From contig JAWZYU010000011.1 in NCBI GenBank assembly GCA_038380435.1, positions 86,156,501 through 86,220,500 of the forward strand: a DNA stretch of 64,000 nt, in the 5' to 3' direction. A program made the translations under genes and the position numbers. Numbering within the stretch: the first letter of the stretch is position 1; the number at the start of each line of letters is the position of its first letter. Below, piece by piece: positions 31,606-44,300 of this stretch. The stretch is from Ryuthela nishihirai. Lineage: Eukaryota > Arthropoda > Arachnida > Araneae > Heptathelidae. The notes under the pieces are model-generated. The model had not been told where the DNA came from and searched no databases. It worked only from the letters and a program-made list of their open reading frames with translations.

Positions 31606-32909
31606 TCTCTGAATAGCTCGCGGATCTGAGGACCCACAAAAATTCCCTCTTTAATTTTCGCTTCGCTGAGTCGAGGGAATTTGTCAGCTAAGTACTTGAA
31701 AGCTGATGCAGTCCAGTCCATGGGTTAGGTTTTTTTGCCTCTCAGTGGCAGTCTGGTCCATGGCTTTTACGAAGTTTTTCATTACACAGAGTTTGATGTG
31801 TAGGGACGGTAGCAAGATTTTGTGCGTTTCTGCCAGTGCTGCGTGTTCCACATTCTGATTTCCTATGAGGCCAGTTTTTCTTCACGTAATACAAAGTTTT
31901 TGCTCGGCTGTCGCATTCATATAAGAAACAGCAGTACATCGTATATACCAGCTGAAGATCCATCAACAGAGCCACTACCTTCAAGTCACAACACAGATGC
32001 CAGAAATACTAGTTGTATTGAAGACAGTTCAACATCTGTTTTAGGTTGTCATAGGTTTCTTTCATATCGAAAGCGTGTCCGACTGGGATGGATGGAAGTC
32101 GATTTCCATTATGCAGAAACACCGCCTTGAGACTCAATTTCGAGGAGTCTATGAATAGTCATGTTCATAGACAAGTCAAAGTCATGTTTGATTCCAAGGG
32201 CATTCATCAGGCCATCTATATCGGAGCAATACACAAGGTCATCTTCCTTTCTGAATTTAGGCGCAAACTGATCATGACGAGTTCAAAACGAAGTCACTCG
32301 GATATTTCCCTTGAGAAGATTCCATTGTTTAAGTCTTGATCCAAGTAACTCTGCTTTGGCCTTGGACAGCTCCAGATCGCGAATAAGATCGTTCATTTCT
32401 TCTTCGGTCAGAATATGTGGTGCAGATGACGCACTGGGGAGACGTTGGATCATCATTAGACACCGAAGGCTGTGGAGAACCCGACGCCAGTTCGGCTCCC
32501 TCCTCATTGTCTGAATCAATGGAAAATTCTTTTGGAGGTTCGGGAGCGGGAAGGCCTTTGCCATGCGGAACAAGTCGAAGAGCAGATTGTATTTTCGGGT
32601 ATGCTATTGTCCTTCTTTTTCCTTGTGATGCCTCCAGAAACAGGTGGAACCATGCAGAAGTAGCAGTCATTTGCGTGATTGCTTGGCAGGAACAGCAAAC
32701 TGCATCGCCATACGAACAGCAAACTGCATCGCCACTTCTTCATCTTTCAGCCACTTCGAAAGATTTCTTGCACGCGTACTGCAGCACATGTGTGGGGCCC
32801 AGTCCTTGTCCTGGTCCCCGATCTTGCATCCAAAATAAAACTCATATGCCGCTTTCAGTATTGGCCCTTTTTTGACATTGCAAACGTCACTTTCCCACAA
32901 ACGTAACAA
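31595..32909 (-). pseudogene. Relic of a widespread arthropod repeat protein of unknown function
   Basis: Reading leftward from 32909: YFGCKIGDQDKDWAPHMCCS, then NHANDCYFCMVPPVSGG, then EEEMNDLIRDLELSKAKAEL with LLGSRLKQWNLL. Further on come CFLYECDSRAKTLYYVKKNW near 31900 and KFPRLSEAKIKEGIFVGPQI near 31640. I know these segments, in this order, from a high-copy protein family in arthropod genomes that is usually left unnamed. Its role is not established to my knowledge. The copy has several frameshifts, a gap between about 32100 and 31950, and lacks the C-terminal part. It is convergent with the polymerase-like relic, meeting it near 31600. Confidence 0.6.
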
Positions 32910-33414
32910 AATGTATCTGCACTATTAACACAGTTACGAGGCATCACTACTACTGGATTAAAACTGCAAGAATCACTTGTGTTGTACTTATGACTCAGGG
33001 GTAAATGGGAGTCACTCAAAAGACTTGCTTACCCTACGAGACGTCGTTTACAACTAACGATCAACTACATTGCATCAGATAATGATGCAATACCTCGAGG
33101 ATTGTGTTTATGGTGAGCTGATGCAATACAACGCAATATGCTGCAATCTGGAGTTTAAAATACAACATTGCTAAATGGTTACCTATATACTCAATACCAA
33201 CTGAGTCGATTATACATGACCACTCTATCTCTCCTAAACAAGAGCCAATCGTCAAATTTTATTGTTATTTTCGTGTTCAGCACCTCAAAATTAAAAAAGA
33301 TTGGCTATTTTCATTTCAAAGCCTTTTAGTGTGCATTTTGTGATATTGGAAACGATCTATTTTTGCTAGAACCTTTGGAGGTGGAGTGTGATGGTCAAGA
33401 TGTTCACATTAACA

Positions 33415-33690
33415 GCCAGGCCCGGATCAAAAAAAAATCTAGGGGCAAAAAAACACAATCGAACCAAAAAAATATAAAAGGACTTGATTTTTCAATGCAG
33501 TATAACATTTCCCCCTTCGTTTTAAAGGTTTTTAAAAAAGTCTTGAAAAATGCATGAATTATAAATAAGTTTAATAATTATTTTACCTCTTTTACCCTTA
33601 CTCGCATTCTGAAAGCGGGGGGGGGAGGGGAGGGTCGTGATCCCTTGCCCCACCTCCTTCTGAATCCGGCCCTATTGACAACTTACCACT
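33415..33690 (+). mobile_element. MITE with CAGGCCCGGAT ends
   Basis: The left end CAGGCCCGGAT and right end ATCCGGCCCT are inverted. Flanks TTAACAGC and TTGACAAC are an imperfect 8-bp duplication, which would fit hAT. The inside has an A-rich start and a C/G-run near the end. A related copy lies at 45452-45720. Confidence 0.6.
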
Positions 33691-33734
33691 AGCCCACTTA
33701 CCACTTAAGGGTCTCAAGTCAGCAAGAATGGATA

Positions 33735-33861
33735 ATAAAATCAAGATTTTATGTCTTTTTTAACTTTTATAATAAAACAGAGCATACAAACCTGAGATCT
33801 TTGTAATTAGGGTAAGCACATATCCTCAATGTTTTAGTATTGGAACCAACAGCATAAAATT
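33735..33861 (-). repeat. Partial duplicate of WDR47 exon with donor site
   Basis: About 127 bp match 35513-35639 with only two differences, both in the intron part. The copy covers the last 70 bp of the WDR47 exon (33792-33861, identical to the original, encoding [16 protein letters not shown] and the following residues) plus the GT donor and about 57 bp of intron. The acceptor and the first two thirds of the exon are missing. It lies 1.78 kb downstream of the true exon in transcript direction. Confidence 0.9.
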
Positions 33862-34734
33862 ATCAAAAAATAGAATTTTGTATTTTAAGGTATACATCTT
33901 TTTGTGCTTTATAGGTACTAATAAAATAATGTTAAATGTTTTTCCCAATCATTTCTTCGAATTTTTGTTAATGAATGCTAAATGTAGAAAATGAAAAAAT
34001 GTTATTCAATAATTTTCACTTAGCCTTTACATATTTTTATTTCCCATTTTATCGTATATGAAATATATATATATATACTGCTTTTTTACCAATAATTTTT
34101 ATTCGTATATAAATTATTATATTATTATGTGCTTTATGTCTTGCCGAAAAAATATTTATTATTATTAAGGTAAAATTAGCTCCAAATACCAATTGTTTTT
34201 TCCTCTATTGGAAATCAATTATTATTTTTTCATTTACTACTACTGTATAACATATTTATTGTGTGAAATGTAAATAAATGAATGACCATCAAATTTGTAA
34301 TACTGTAATAAAATATCAATTATTAATGTCATGTTTATTCACACATCGTAGAGATCGAGAGATTAATAAAATCCAACCATCATGATTCATCGCAATATGT
34401 GGCATTTGGAAAATATCTTTCATAGGTCAACTTAGTTTTGAGGTTTTAAATGAGGAATCCAGAATGCATACTTACTAATATGTTTCATCTAAAAGTGTCT
34501 TATGGAAGCTAGTTTTAAGCATTCGTTTAGGAAGCAAACGGAAAGCAATATCAACCAAAAACGTTTCTAGAATATTAATTATTATTATTTCTAGTACATT
34601 TATTAATATTTCTACTACATGCATGTACTAGAAATCAATTACACACTTCAAAACTGGATTGTAGAAGGATCGTCCAGCGTACAGTCTCCGTCATCTCCGT
34701 GGCGACTTTAGATATATTTCAAAACAAACTTTTT

Positions 34735-35285
34735 AGGGCAAATTAGAAATTTAATATCTTGAAAAATAAACTTTTTGTGGGAATGAGACTGCTGGTAAAT
34801 TAAAGATGTAAATAAAGTCTACCTACATCTTAAATTTCAAAAATATTCGTTCTGTAGTTAAAGAATTGTGGCTGCTGGACTATTTATCAGCAAAAGTTAG
34901 TGATCATAAGAATTCATCAGAAAAGTCAATCAAAACTTTGCTGTGAGACACTTGTTCTCCACCCCTGGAAACAGGATTTTTTAAGTTTTAATTTGTTATT
35001 GCTATACAATTGATAGTATTTTTGCAACAAATACAGTTAATAAAAGCGACAAATAAAAACTATTCTAAGAAACAATGCCTATTATCAAAAAAAAGCAATG
35101 GCAACCATCACCAACCCGGAGAAATTTCAATGGATTCCACCACTGCTTTCTATCAGCTCTTTAAATACTGAATGAATGTTACTGAAATTTAAAATTTTCA
35201 TAGCTTTGATTGAGATCTTTAATTTACCTTCAGTCTCATTCCCATAAGAAGTTTACTTTCAAGATTTTAGTTTCTAATTTGGATT
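34735..35285. repeat. Imperfect inverted repeat in WDR47 intron
   Basis: About 85 bp at 34735-34825, containing TGGGAATGAGACTG and GGTAAATTAAAGAT, recur inverted at 35205-35285. The spacing and AT-rich centre look like a decayed MITE. No coding sequence. Confidence 0.6.
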
Positions 35286-35547
35286 TCCATTCACATAACA
35301 TGGGAATTCTCTAATAATTTTGGTACAGCCAAATATATTGTAAGCAATATTTGTAACCATAATACCCATATTTGTAAGCAAGCATGTACTGTATACTGTG
35401 TTTAAAAGTCACATGAAAAAAAGTTGATATGCTTCTAAAACAAAAAAAAAGTGTCGTACACCGGTCATTTAGATTTACATTCACATAGCAATTCTAAAAT
35501 GACGTACAAAAAATAAAATCAAGATTTTGTGTCTTTGTTAACTTTTA

Positions 35548-35790
<243 letters not shown>

Positions 35791-36008
35791 TTATTCTCAG
35801 ATTTCTATTTATATTACATTTAGTTACTAACTTATTTTATCTTGTATATCCATACAATAAACAATATTATATCTTATTGGTTTGAGAAAAACAATTCTCA
35901 ATTATTACATCTTATGCATTTTCTTTTTAAGGCAGCATTTCTTTACCAATGATCACTTTTATAATTCATTAATAAATCCAATCTATACCGCAATAAGATA
36001 TATTTATA

Positions 36009-36782
36009 CAGGGTATCCCTGAATTCATGGCCCAAACGTGAGGGGATGATAGTACACACCGAACCCATCAATATTCGTCACAGAATATGTGGCCGCAAAC
36101 GCAGCCCGGTGCCGGCAGGGAGCGCAGATGAGGCGGCACGGCTTAAAAGTGAATTGCGGCTTTAAAACTTAATTGGAACTACCTACTGCAGGACCGCCTC
36201 AATAGGCGAACGTACCGTATTTTTCTGTAACAGGTTTTGCCGGAATTGCTGCAGGACGTTCCAGCCACAATCCGCGCCCATATGTGGTTCCAGAACGATG
36301 GACACCCGCCCATTTCAGCATGGACGTGCGTCAGCATCTTCATACCACATTTGGGAACCGATGGATTGGGCACAGTGATCCCATCCTGTGGGCCCCCAGA
36401 TCGCCCGATCTTTCTTGTATCGATTTCTTTCTGTGGGGACATTTGAAGAGTGTCGTGTATGAGACGCCCATGCAGTCCATGGAGGATCTGGTAGCCCGAC
36501 TGTCCGTCGCAGCCACCGATGTGTGCAACAAGCCCGGTGTTTACGAGCAGGTACGCCGATCGCTACTCCACCATTGTGCCCCCTGCATCATCGTTGGTGG
36601 ACGGACGTTTGAGCATTTGTTGCAATGATCTCCAATAAATGTCATTCTGGAAACATCTGTGTATGTCCTTCATTTCCAACTCCTCACTGCGTTTGTGGCC
36701 GCATATTCTATGACGAATATTGGTGGGTTCGGTGCGTACTACCATCCCCTCACGTTTGGGCCATGAATTCAGGGACACCCTG
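36009..36782 (+). mobile_element. DUF4817-type element, internally deleted
   Basis: Ends CAGGGTATCCCTGAATTCAT and, inverted, CAGGGTGTCCCTGAATTCAT; TA on both sides (36007-36008, 36783-36784). The inverted repeats run about 95 bp, to the AAACGCAG segment. Only the C-terminal part of the transposase remains, so about half of the element has been lost. Confidence 0.9.
36230..36628 (+). pseudogene. DUF4817-type transposase, C-terminal half
   Basis: The first frame reads PELLQDVPATIRAHMWFQND, with the DG.P catalytic region. After a one-base change near 36300 the next frame reads WAPRSPDLSCIDFFLWGHLK, SVVYETPMQSMEDLVARLS and ends at 36628. It is related to the transposase at 13570-14687 but from a different family, because the inverted repeats differ. 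Confidence 0.85.
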
Positions 36783-37739
36783 TATATATTCGTTAGCATT
36801 TCATTACATTACTTTTCGTTAATATTTTCTAATTACACGAAGTGTTCCTGGAAATCTGAAAACGAATAATGATTCTTTCACGAAAAACTAGCTGCACGGA
36901 GTAAATTTATAATAATGTAAATTTTAGTGAAAAGATAACCATATTTCCCTTTCACTATATATTCATAATTTTGGTGATAGAAAAATCCTAAAGTCAATTA
37001 TTCACCGAGTTTAAGAGTTTGATGAATTCTTCAATTAAAATGAAAAGTAGAGCATGGACTAATTACAAAACAAATTAAAAATAAAAGACAAGACCTAGAC
37101 TCTTGCATCACCATAAGGTCCAAATTATTAATTTAGTATTTCTGCGTTAATTTCGTTCCCTTCGAATTTCTATCCCTGTTTCCTCTCATTTTTTAAAACA
37201 CAGTTCCTATATTTCTCATATTTAAGAAAATGTAATCAGTATTTACTAATTTTTATTGAACTAATAAAATTGCTTACGATATTTTCTGGTAAACTATTAG
37301 AAACTCTAAGCACTCTAACGTAATATATTTGAATAATAGTTTTTTAGAGATCGTGCATTTTTTCACAAAGGTTCTAAAGCAAGGGCGTTCAACCTTTTTC
37401 ACTCACGAGTCATTTTTTGAAGTAGAAACTACTGGTGAATCAGAACATTTAAGCAGTGTATTGATAGTTGGGCATAACCTGAAGGAGAGCTGTGTTTTAC
37501 ATCAGATTTGCATCCAGTACAACTTGAGTGTGGTAAGTCTTTACCTCGCTGAGAGCCACCTGCAGTTTTCTGCAGCCCCCTCTGTTTTTCTCTTAAATTT
37601 CAAATCTGTATGAAGTATCAAAACAAGTGAGTAAAGTTGGGCAAAACGTGTCAACGGATGATAGCCATGGACTCCTAACTGACCTCAGAATAGCATACCT
37701 CAACAATGGGAAATTGGAAAATAGATCAGTCCAGTCCCC

Positions 37740-37820
37740 AGATGGGTGGTTAGTGGTGAGTGGGTGGGTGAGTGTGTGAGTGAGTGAGCGAGAGAGAGAG
37801 AAAGAGAGGAAGTGTGTGCA
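37740..37820 (+). repeat. Purine/GT-rich microsatellite
   Basis: A run of GTGGGTGGGTGAGTGTGTGA changing into GAGAGAGAGA. Just after it, 37826-37895 repeats a segment found at 34620-34690 (TAGAAATCAATT, then ATTGTAGAAGGATCGTCCAG). Confidence 0.8.
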
Positions 37821-38559
37821 TGTATGCATATACTAGAAATCAATTCCGCAACTTCAACACTGTATTGTAGAAGGATCGTCCAGTGTACCGAAATGTAAAT
37901 AAAGCAGATTGGCCGAGAGAGCATGGCACGTCCCAATACATATTACGTGAGCAAGCCTGGAAGTACTCTTAACAGGAACAGAAATTTTGAACTTTAGAGT
38001 TGCCACTCAACTGAGACGATTCAGAGGTAGGACGATCGTTACCTAAAATGATGAGGCCACCTAAAGGGCATATGTAGCTGTTGTTTTTTGTCAGTGCTGT
38101 GTGACTATTACGGATGGGCAGTCATTGCATTTTGTATATACCTAATTGTGCACTGTATGACCACCTCTTTATTTGTAAATATTATACAAATCATGTGTGA
38201 ATAATTGTCACCAAGAGAGTGCCATCCTGATAGTTAGAAAAGTACCCTTTAACATTTAAAAGTTCTTCTCACCTTCGAAACACCGAAGACTTCTCACAAC
38301 ACCGAAGACAGGCGAAAAACACGTGATGCTTCATCATTCGCATCTATTCAAACAAAGTTGTGCCATGCTTTTGTAGATGCCGGTATACCATTATGGAAAC
38401 TGGAAAATAAGTCACTGAAGGTATTTTCGGAAAAATATACAAAGAAAATGTGTCAAAAGAATCAACTTTATATAAAATATATTTGTAGTCGTGTTGTGCT
38501 TATTTTATACAAATAGTAAAAGACATGAAAGGCATAAAAATTTGGATTTGCATTGATGA

Positions 38560-39445
38560 AAATAGTAATATGGAAAGGTTTGATCAAACGTTGTTGTAGG
38601 TACTAGGCAGCTCAATCAGTCATCTATATGCTTACATCGGGACAACCTCAAAGAATGAAAAAACAACAATTAGTCAGCTTTCACCACTACCCTGACTATG
38701 CTTTATCTCGATGGAATAAAACACGAAAATATGTTGCTGTGCTTAACTGATGCAGCTCCAAGCAGTACTAGCCCTTGAAGTACTTTTTCCCTCAAATGAT
38801 TCAGCTGATGTGTTGATTCAATCTCTCCATAGAATGACCGAAGAAGTATGGGAATTATTTCCTAATGTTGATATATTACAGAACAGTGGACTTTTTCTCT
38901 TACAGCTCCATTTCGAATTCACTTATTCAGGGAGATGGAACCGGATCTTTCTCTACTCCCTCAATATATCCTGAAGAGATGGTGTTAGATATTAGAAACT
39001 GCTATTGCGTAGATAATTTCAGCAAGATTACTGAAACTATTAAAAGTGTTCTTGAAGAAAAGGTCTGTTTAATACAGAATTCCAAAAATTGATGGTTAGA
39101 GATTTAATTCCAAATGACTTGTCTTTCATTAATACGCAATTTTCAAAATTGCCGGCTATTATTAATTCGCTTGAGAAAAGAACCGAACCATTAACAAGTG
39201 CATTGGAATTGTTCAGTGGTCTTTTGAATGAAATTGATTGTGTTCCCTTATCTAAGGGACGCATCGTGAATGAAAAATGTGAACGACTCTTTTCGGTTAA
39301 TAGTCATTTAGAAAAAATAAAAAGCATTGTCATGATACTTGAGAGCGACAGCTTTACTCTCACTGCTACAGATTGTCCAACAAGGAATGCTTCAAGTAAG
39401 CTCCTATTTCCTCCGTTGAAGTTGAAATATATTTTTCAGTTCTAA
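38560..39445 (+). pseudogene. hAT-like transposase relic (C-terminal region)
   Basis: Pieces in shifting frames: SLHRMTEEVWELFPNVD near 38826, FFLTAPFRIHLFREMEPDLS near 38890, then NFSKITETIKSVLEEK near 39017. The open stretch 39089-39445 has DLIPNDLSFINTQFSKLPAI and LEKRTEPLTSALELFSG. I know this order (HRVAE..R..FP.VD, a KAP.R...F...P, then L..NL.FI...F) from arthropod proteins related to hAT transposases. Several stops and at least two frame changes; inactive. Confidence 0.55.
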
Positions 39446-41366
39446 AATACCTATTTAATTACAGAAAGCAAGGTATGACTTTTGACAATTTATAAAAACA
39501 TTTCATCATAATGTGAAACCGAAAAAAATAAATAATTACTTATTGTTTATAAATTTTCAGAAGTTCCCATAGATTTTCCAGTGGATTAAAGGAAGTGCAC
39601 GCACCGCTGCAATTTGCAACAGCAATGCGACAGCGATTCCAATTGTTTCTTTAAAATGCATGTGCAAAGCTGGGGTACTGCACACCGCAGCAATTTCAAC
39701 TCACTGCGATACGCCAGGCTTGCGACATGAAAATTGCAATTTTCCTGCGATTTCTTTAGAGTGTTGTTACAAACGATATGAGGATATGTTGTGGAACGAA
39801 GAGGTCATGTGTCATCCTCCTATTTTGGTCTTGGATTATTCTGCAAGTTTTATTTCACCGTTTATCATCCCATTACTTATCGTTAATAAGATAATTGCAT
39901 GAATCTTCTGGGATTTATTTTTTAGGAATATAAATTTTGCTTATCTTAAAGCATCGAATCTTGGCAGTGATATCAAGCTAGACTTCGTGGACGTCCAATA
40001 TGGATTCCATTTGTATTAAAACAGTGGAGTCTGGTAAGTAATCATGTATTATGTAGTGATTAATATGTGACAGACTTACAATAGAATACTAACGGAAAAT
40101 GAGTGTTAAAATTCTGCCTGCAGAAACGCTATATATGAAAGCTGTAGCGTATGTTTCTGCTCAGTTTACATAAGCTGTTACTACTATGCAGTTATATAAT
40201 TTGAAGCTTGCAATAATGGCGGCAAGCCATAGCGTAGGAGTTTAATAATACAAATATGGCTAGCACACAAGTAATACGGTATATATTATATACTCGTACA
40301 ATATTAATAAAACTCTGTGATTATTAAACAGTACTATGTTTACTTGAAATAAACCCTGAGATTTTAATGTTCGGGAGATTAAATTTCAATACTTCAGATA
40401 GCTACTAATAAAACTGTCACGTTAGTTGTGTTTTGCGGCGTGAGAAGAATATGGCTTCCTATGACTTTCGTTTTGACTGCAAAGTTTACTTTCAGTAGGG
40501 CATACAACAGCTTATTAGAATTCATACAACTGTGATTAGAATTTTCGAAGTAATATTGCTAATGAAATAAACGCTGACTACTAGATGAGTGTAAAATATT
40601 TCAATATCAAATGTTAGTAAAAAAGATGAACCTTTCGTCAATTATTTCCCGTGTTGACATTTGCTTTTTCGTTACGATCTCGGAAAGGTTCATGAAAGGA
40701 TTTTTTTTTTAACTTCAAATTTGCCGATAGGCAAAATTACATCATATTCATCAGTATATGCTGGTAATGCAAGGAACTTTCGAAAAGTTTAGCAATTATT
40801 ATTTTTGATTTAAAATGGGCTTAATTTTGCTGTAGACATTATTTTGTCTCCCATTCATTCAGAAGGATTCATATAAATATTTCTTTTCCTTAACGAATAG
40901 GCGAGTAATTCCAATGCAGGTAAAACGGTTCAGCTTCTACAGCATTATTAAAAAGATAATTTTTTTGTATTAAATTATTTCACTGCTAGATTATTTTCTA
41001 ACTGCTTGCTTACAGTTAACTTGACATTTTTGGCATGCTTTGCTTATAATCGAAAGGGTTTTCTGCATATTCTTCAATTACTTTATATGAATTCACAAAC
41101 GTGTATCAGTTTGCAAGTAGAGCTTCTATTTTAAAGATTTCCGATTTTATCACAAATGGAGTATGTAATTCTGTGTCAATATTTTTCACTGCATAAAAAC
41201 ATAACAGCTGCTCACCAGACTTCATTTATTTGTCCGCATGATTTGTTTTAGGTATAAAAGAGAAAAACTGATTCTATTTTGCTTTTTCGGCAAAATAGAA
41301 GAACGATTTTATCAATGAGAAGGGACAGAAGCACGAGTTTTAAATTTAAACAATTTTTCGATTAGT
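39446..41366. other. AT-rich stretch without recognisable features
   Basis: Short open frames only, none with a domain that I recognise. No clear inverted or tandem repeats were seen. It leads up to the target site of the intact RTE. Confidence 0.5.
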
Positions 41367-41376
41367 AGTCATAAAA

Positions 41377-44300
41377 TGGTCTGTAAAAGGTCTGTAAATG
41401 GTAGCTAGGTAGTCACTGGAAGGAGAGCTATGCACCAATCCCCTGTGATGATGCATAGAACCGGCCAGGCCTAGCACCTAATGTCCAACCCCGCCTTCTC
41501 GTGGTGCGGACCGTTAGTAACTTTCAAAAGAGATACTCTCTTGTGGAAGTGAACGGAAGGGGAGGGCTGCCAGATTAGTGTGGCCTACTGATCTGGACAA
41601 CTATGGCTACTTTTCTTTTTTTTCTACCCTGCTGAGGAGTGGTCAACCACACAGGGTCCTGGTGCTGACCATATAAACCTACTGGACTGGACAGATATAT
41701 GGCTCTGAGCTTGATTATGGATCCTGATTTTGCTGCACTGGTGGGCTTCTGTGGAGGGAAAATCTTCCGCTGTGTTTTCTTTTTGTTTGTGGGTTGACAG
41801 CCCCAAGTGAATAGATTCACAGGATATGTTTATCAGCTGGTGGATAATCCTGAGCAGAAGTCATCGCAGGCACCTGAACTCTTTGCTTCTATTGGCATCG
41901 TCAAATTCTACATTGGAGGAAGTCTTCCAGTGTAGATGGCTTCAGCCTTTAGTAGTGGGGGAACGGGTCTTTGCCCCATGTCTGCGATTAGGGGGCTGTT
42001 TGATATTGTCGGCATTCCCTCTCTCAATAAACATAGTTTCTTTAAACATCCCACTAACCATTTTCTCTCCATAGGTAGTTGGAATGTGAGGACTCTGCAC
42101 AGAGCTTTTTCTCTTGATGTCCTCACACAAGAATTCCACCGTTATAATTTAGATATTCTCGGCTTGCAAGAGACCAGATGGACAGATAAAGGTCAGATTC
42201 TTAAAAATAATCTTAAATTTCTCTTTTCAGGGAGGGACGACAAAAAGCATCACCAAGGCGTGGGTCTGCTTCTCAGCAGACACGCTAGTGATGCTCTTCT
42301 AGGATATGAGTGCATTAATGAAAGGTTTCTTACAGCAAAATTTCAGACAAGCGTTAAAGACTTGAATGTTATCTGCTGTTATGCCCCCACTGAGGATGCC
42401 GATGAGGATGAGAAGGATAGGTTTTATGAACAACTTCAGGATATATTGAATTCTGTCAAGAAAGGAGATATTACCCTTGTTCTTGGTGACTTCAATGCCA
42501 AAGTTGGTACTGACTCTGACCTTTGGGGAGGAGTAATAGGCCCTTTTGGTATTGGTAGCTGCAATAGCAATGGGCAACGTCTCCTACAGGTAAGTAAACT
42601 CAATGGATTCAGAATAACTAACACTTATTACAAACACCGCGACATACATAAGTACACATGGGTTTCACCTGATGGGCTGCATAAGAATATGATTGATTAC
42701 ATATTAATTAACAGCAAATGGACTAGTTCTGTTAGGAATACCAGGGCATATAGGGGAGCTGAAATTGGATCTGACCATTACCTTGTTAAAAGTGTGTTGC
42801 AACTTAAACTTAAAAAGTGTTGTGCTAGGGTTAAAAAATTTACTTTTAATACTGAAGCTCTGACAGATCCAGTTATAGCCAAAGCTTACCATGATAGGTT
42901 ACTTAGTCATTATGACAGTCATGGTTTGCTTACTACTGAAGTTGAGGAAGAATGGGATCATTTTAAACAGGCTTTTTTGGACACTAACAGTACTCTTTTA
43001 GGAAAAAAGGAGCAGAAGAGGCAGAATTATCTGAGTGATGAGGCACTTGAGCTTATTTCGGAAAGAAAGAACTGCAGGAATGCCCTTAATCAATACCCTA
43101 CTAGTCCTAATAGAAAGCATTACAGAGACCTTAATAAACTTGTAAAAGATCAGTTAGCTGCTGATAAAAATTTTTGGCTTGATGGTTTGGCTGACAAAGC
43201 CGAGGAAGCAGTTAGACAGCACAACAGCAGAGAGCTGTACCAGATAGTTAATGTTTTGTGTGGTAGAAAACGGACAGGCATACAAGGATTGAAGGATAAA
43301 CAAGGTAAGGTTATAGAAGGGGAGGATTCTGTCATGGCTAGGTGGGCTGAGCATTTCAGTGATGTTCTAAACAATGTAGTTAGTTCTACTCCCATTGTTT
43401 GCAATGATGATAGATGCATTGGTGGCTTTAATGTTGGCCCTATAACACAATCTGAAGTTAGTTTGGCTGTTTCTAAACTTAAACTTCATAAATCCCCAGG
43501 GGTAGATGAAATTACTACGGAAATGCTTAGAGCTGGGAATGTTTCGGTTACCACTTGGATGACTGAAATTCTGAATCTCTTTTATGATAAAGGCATGGTT
43601 CCTAAGGATTTTACCAGAGCTATTATTATCCCTATTTTCAAAAAAGGTGATCGCAGTTCTTGTGATAACTATAGGGGTATCAGCCTACTCTCTGTTCCAG
43701 GTAAAGTTCTTTCCATGATTGTGCTTAATAGAATTAAGAATCTGGTTGACAGGCAATTGCGTGATGAGCAATGTGGATTCAGAAGTGGTAGGGGATGTGT
43801 AGATCAGATATTTTCACTTAGGCAGATTCTTGAGAAATGTTTAGAGTTTCAGAAACCTTTGGTTGCTAGCTTTGTTGATTTCAAAAAGGCTTTCGACTCT
43901 GTTGATCGTCATAATTTGTGGTTGATTGTGAGATCATATGGTATACCAGACAAGTTAGTTAACATTATGAAAGCTCTCTATAATAACACTGAGTCGTGTG
44001 TGAGAGTTGGTAAGGCTTGTAGCAATTGGTTTAGCATTACTTCTGGTGTTCGACAAGGGTGCATTTTGTCTCCTTTTCTCTTTAGCTTGGTTATTGATTA
44101 TGTTATGCGAAATTCACTTCAAGGGAAAGATTTTGGCCTTAAATGGGCTGGAGATAGGAAAATTTCTGATTTAGATTATGCTGATGATTTAGCCCTTCTG
44201 ACAAATGATGTTGATGAGATGAACTCTTTCATTCGAGCCGTTGATGAGACTGGTAGTAGAGTAGGTTTGGTTATAAACAGAGAGAAAACTAAAGTGATGA

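Noticed and set aside
33792..33861. A functional alternative WDR47 exon
   Set aside because: The acceptor and the first 133 bp are missing, so it cannot serve as a normal internal exon.
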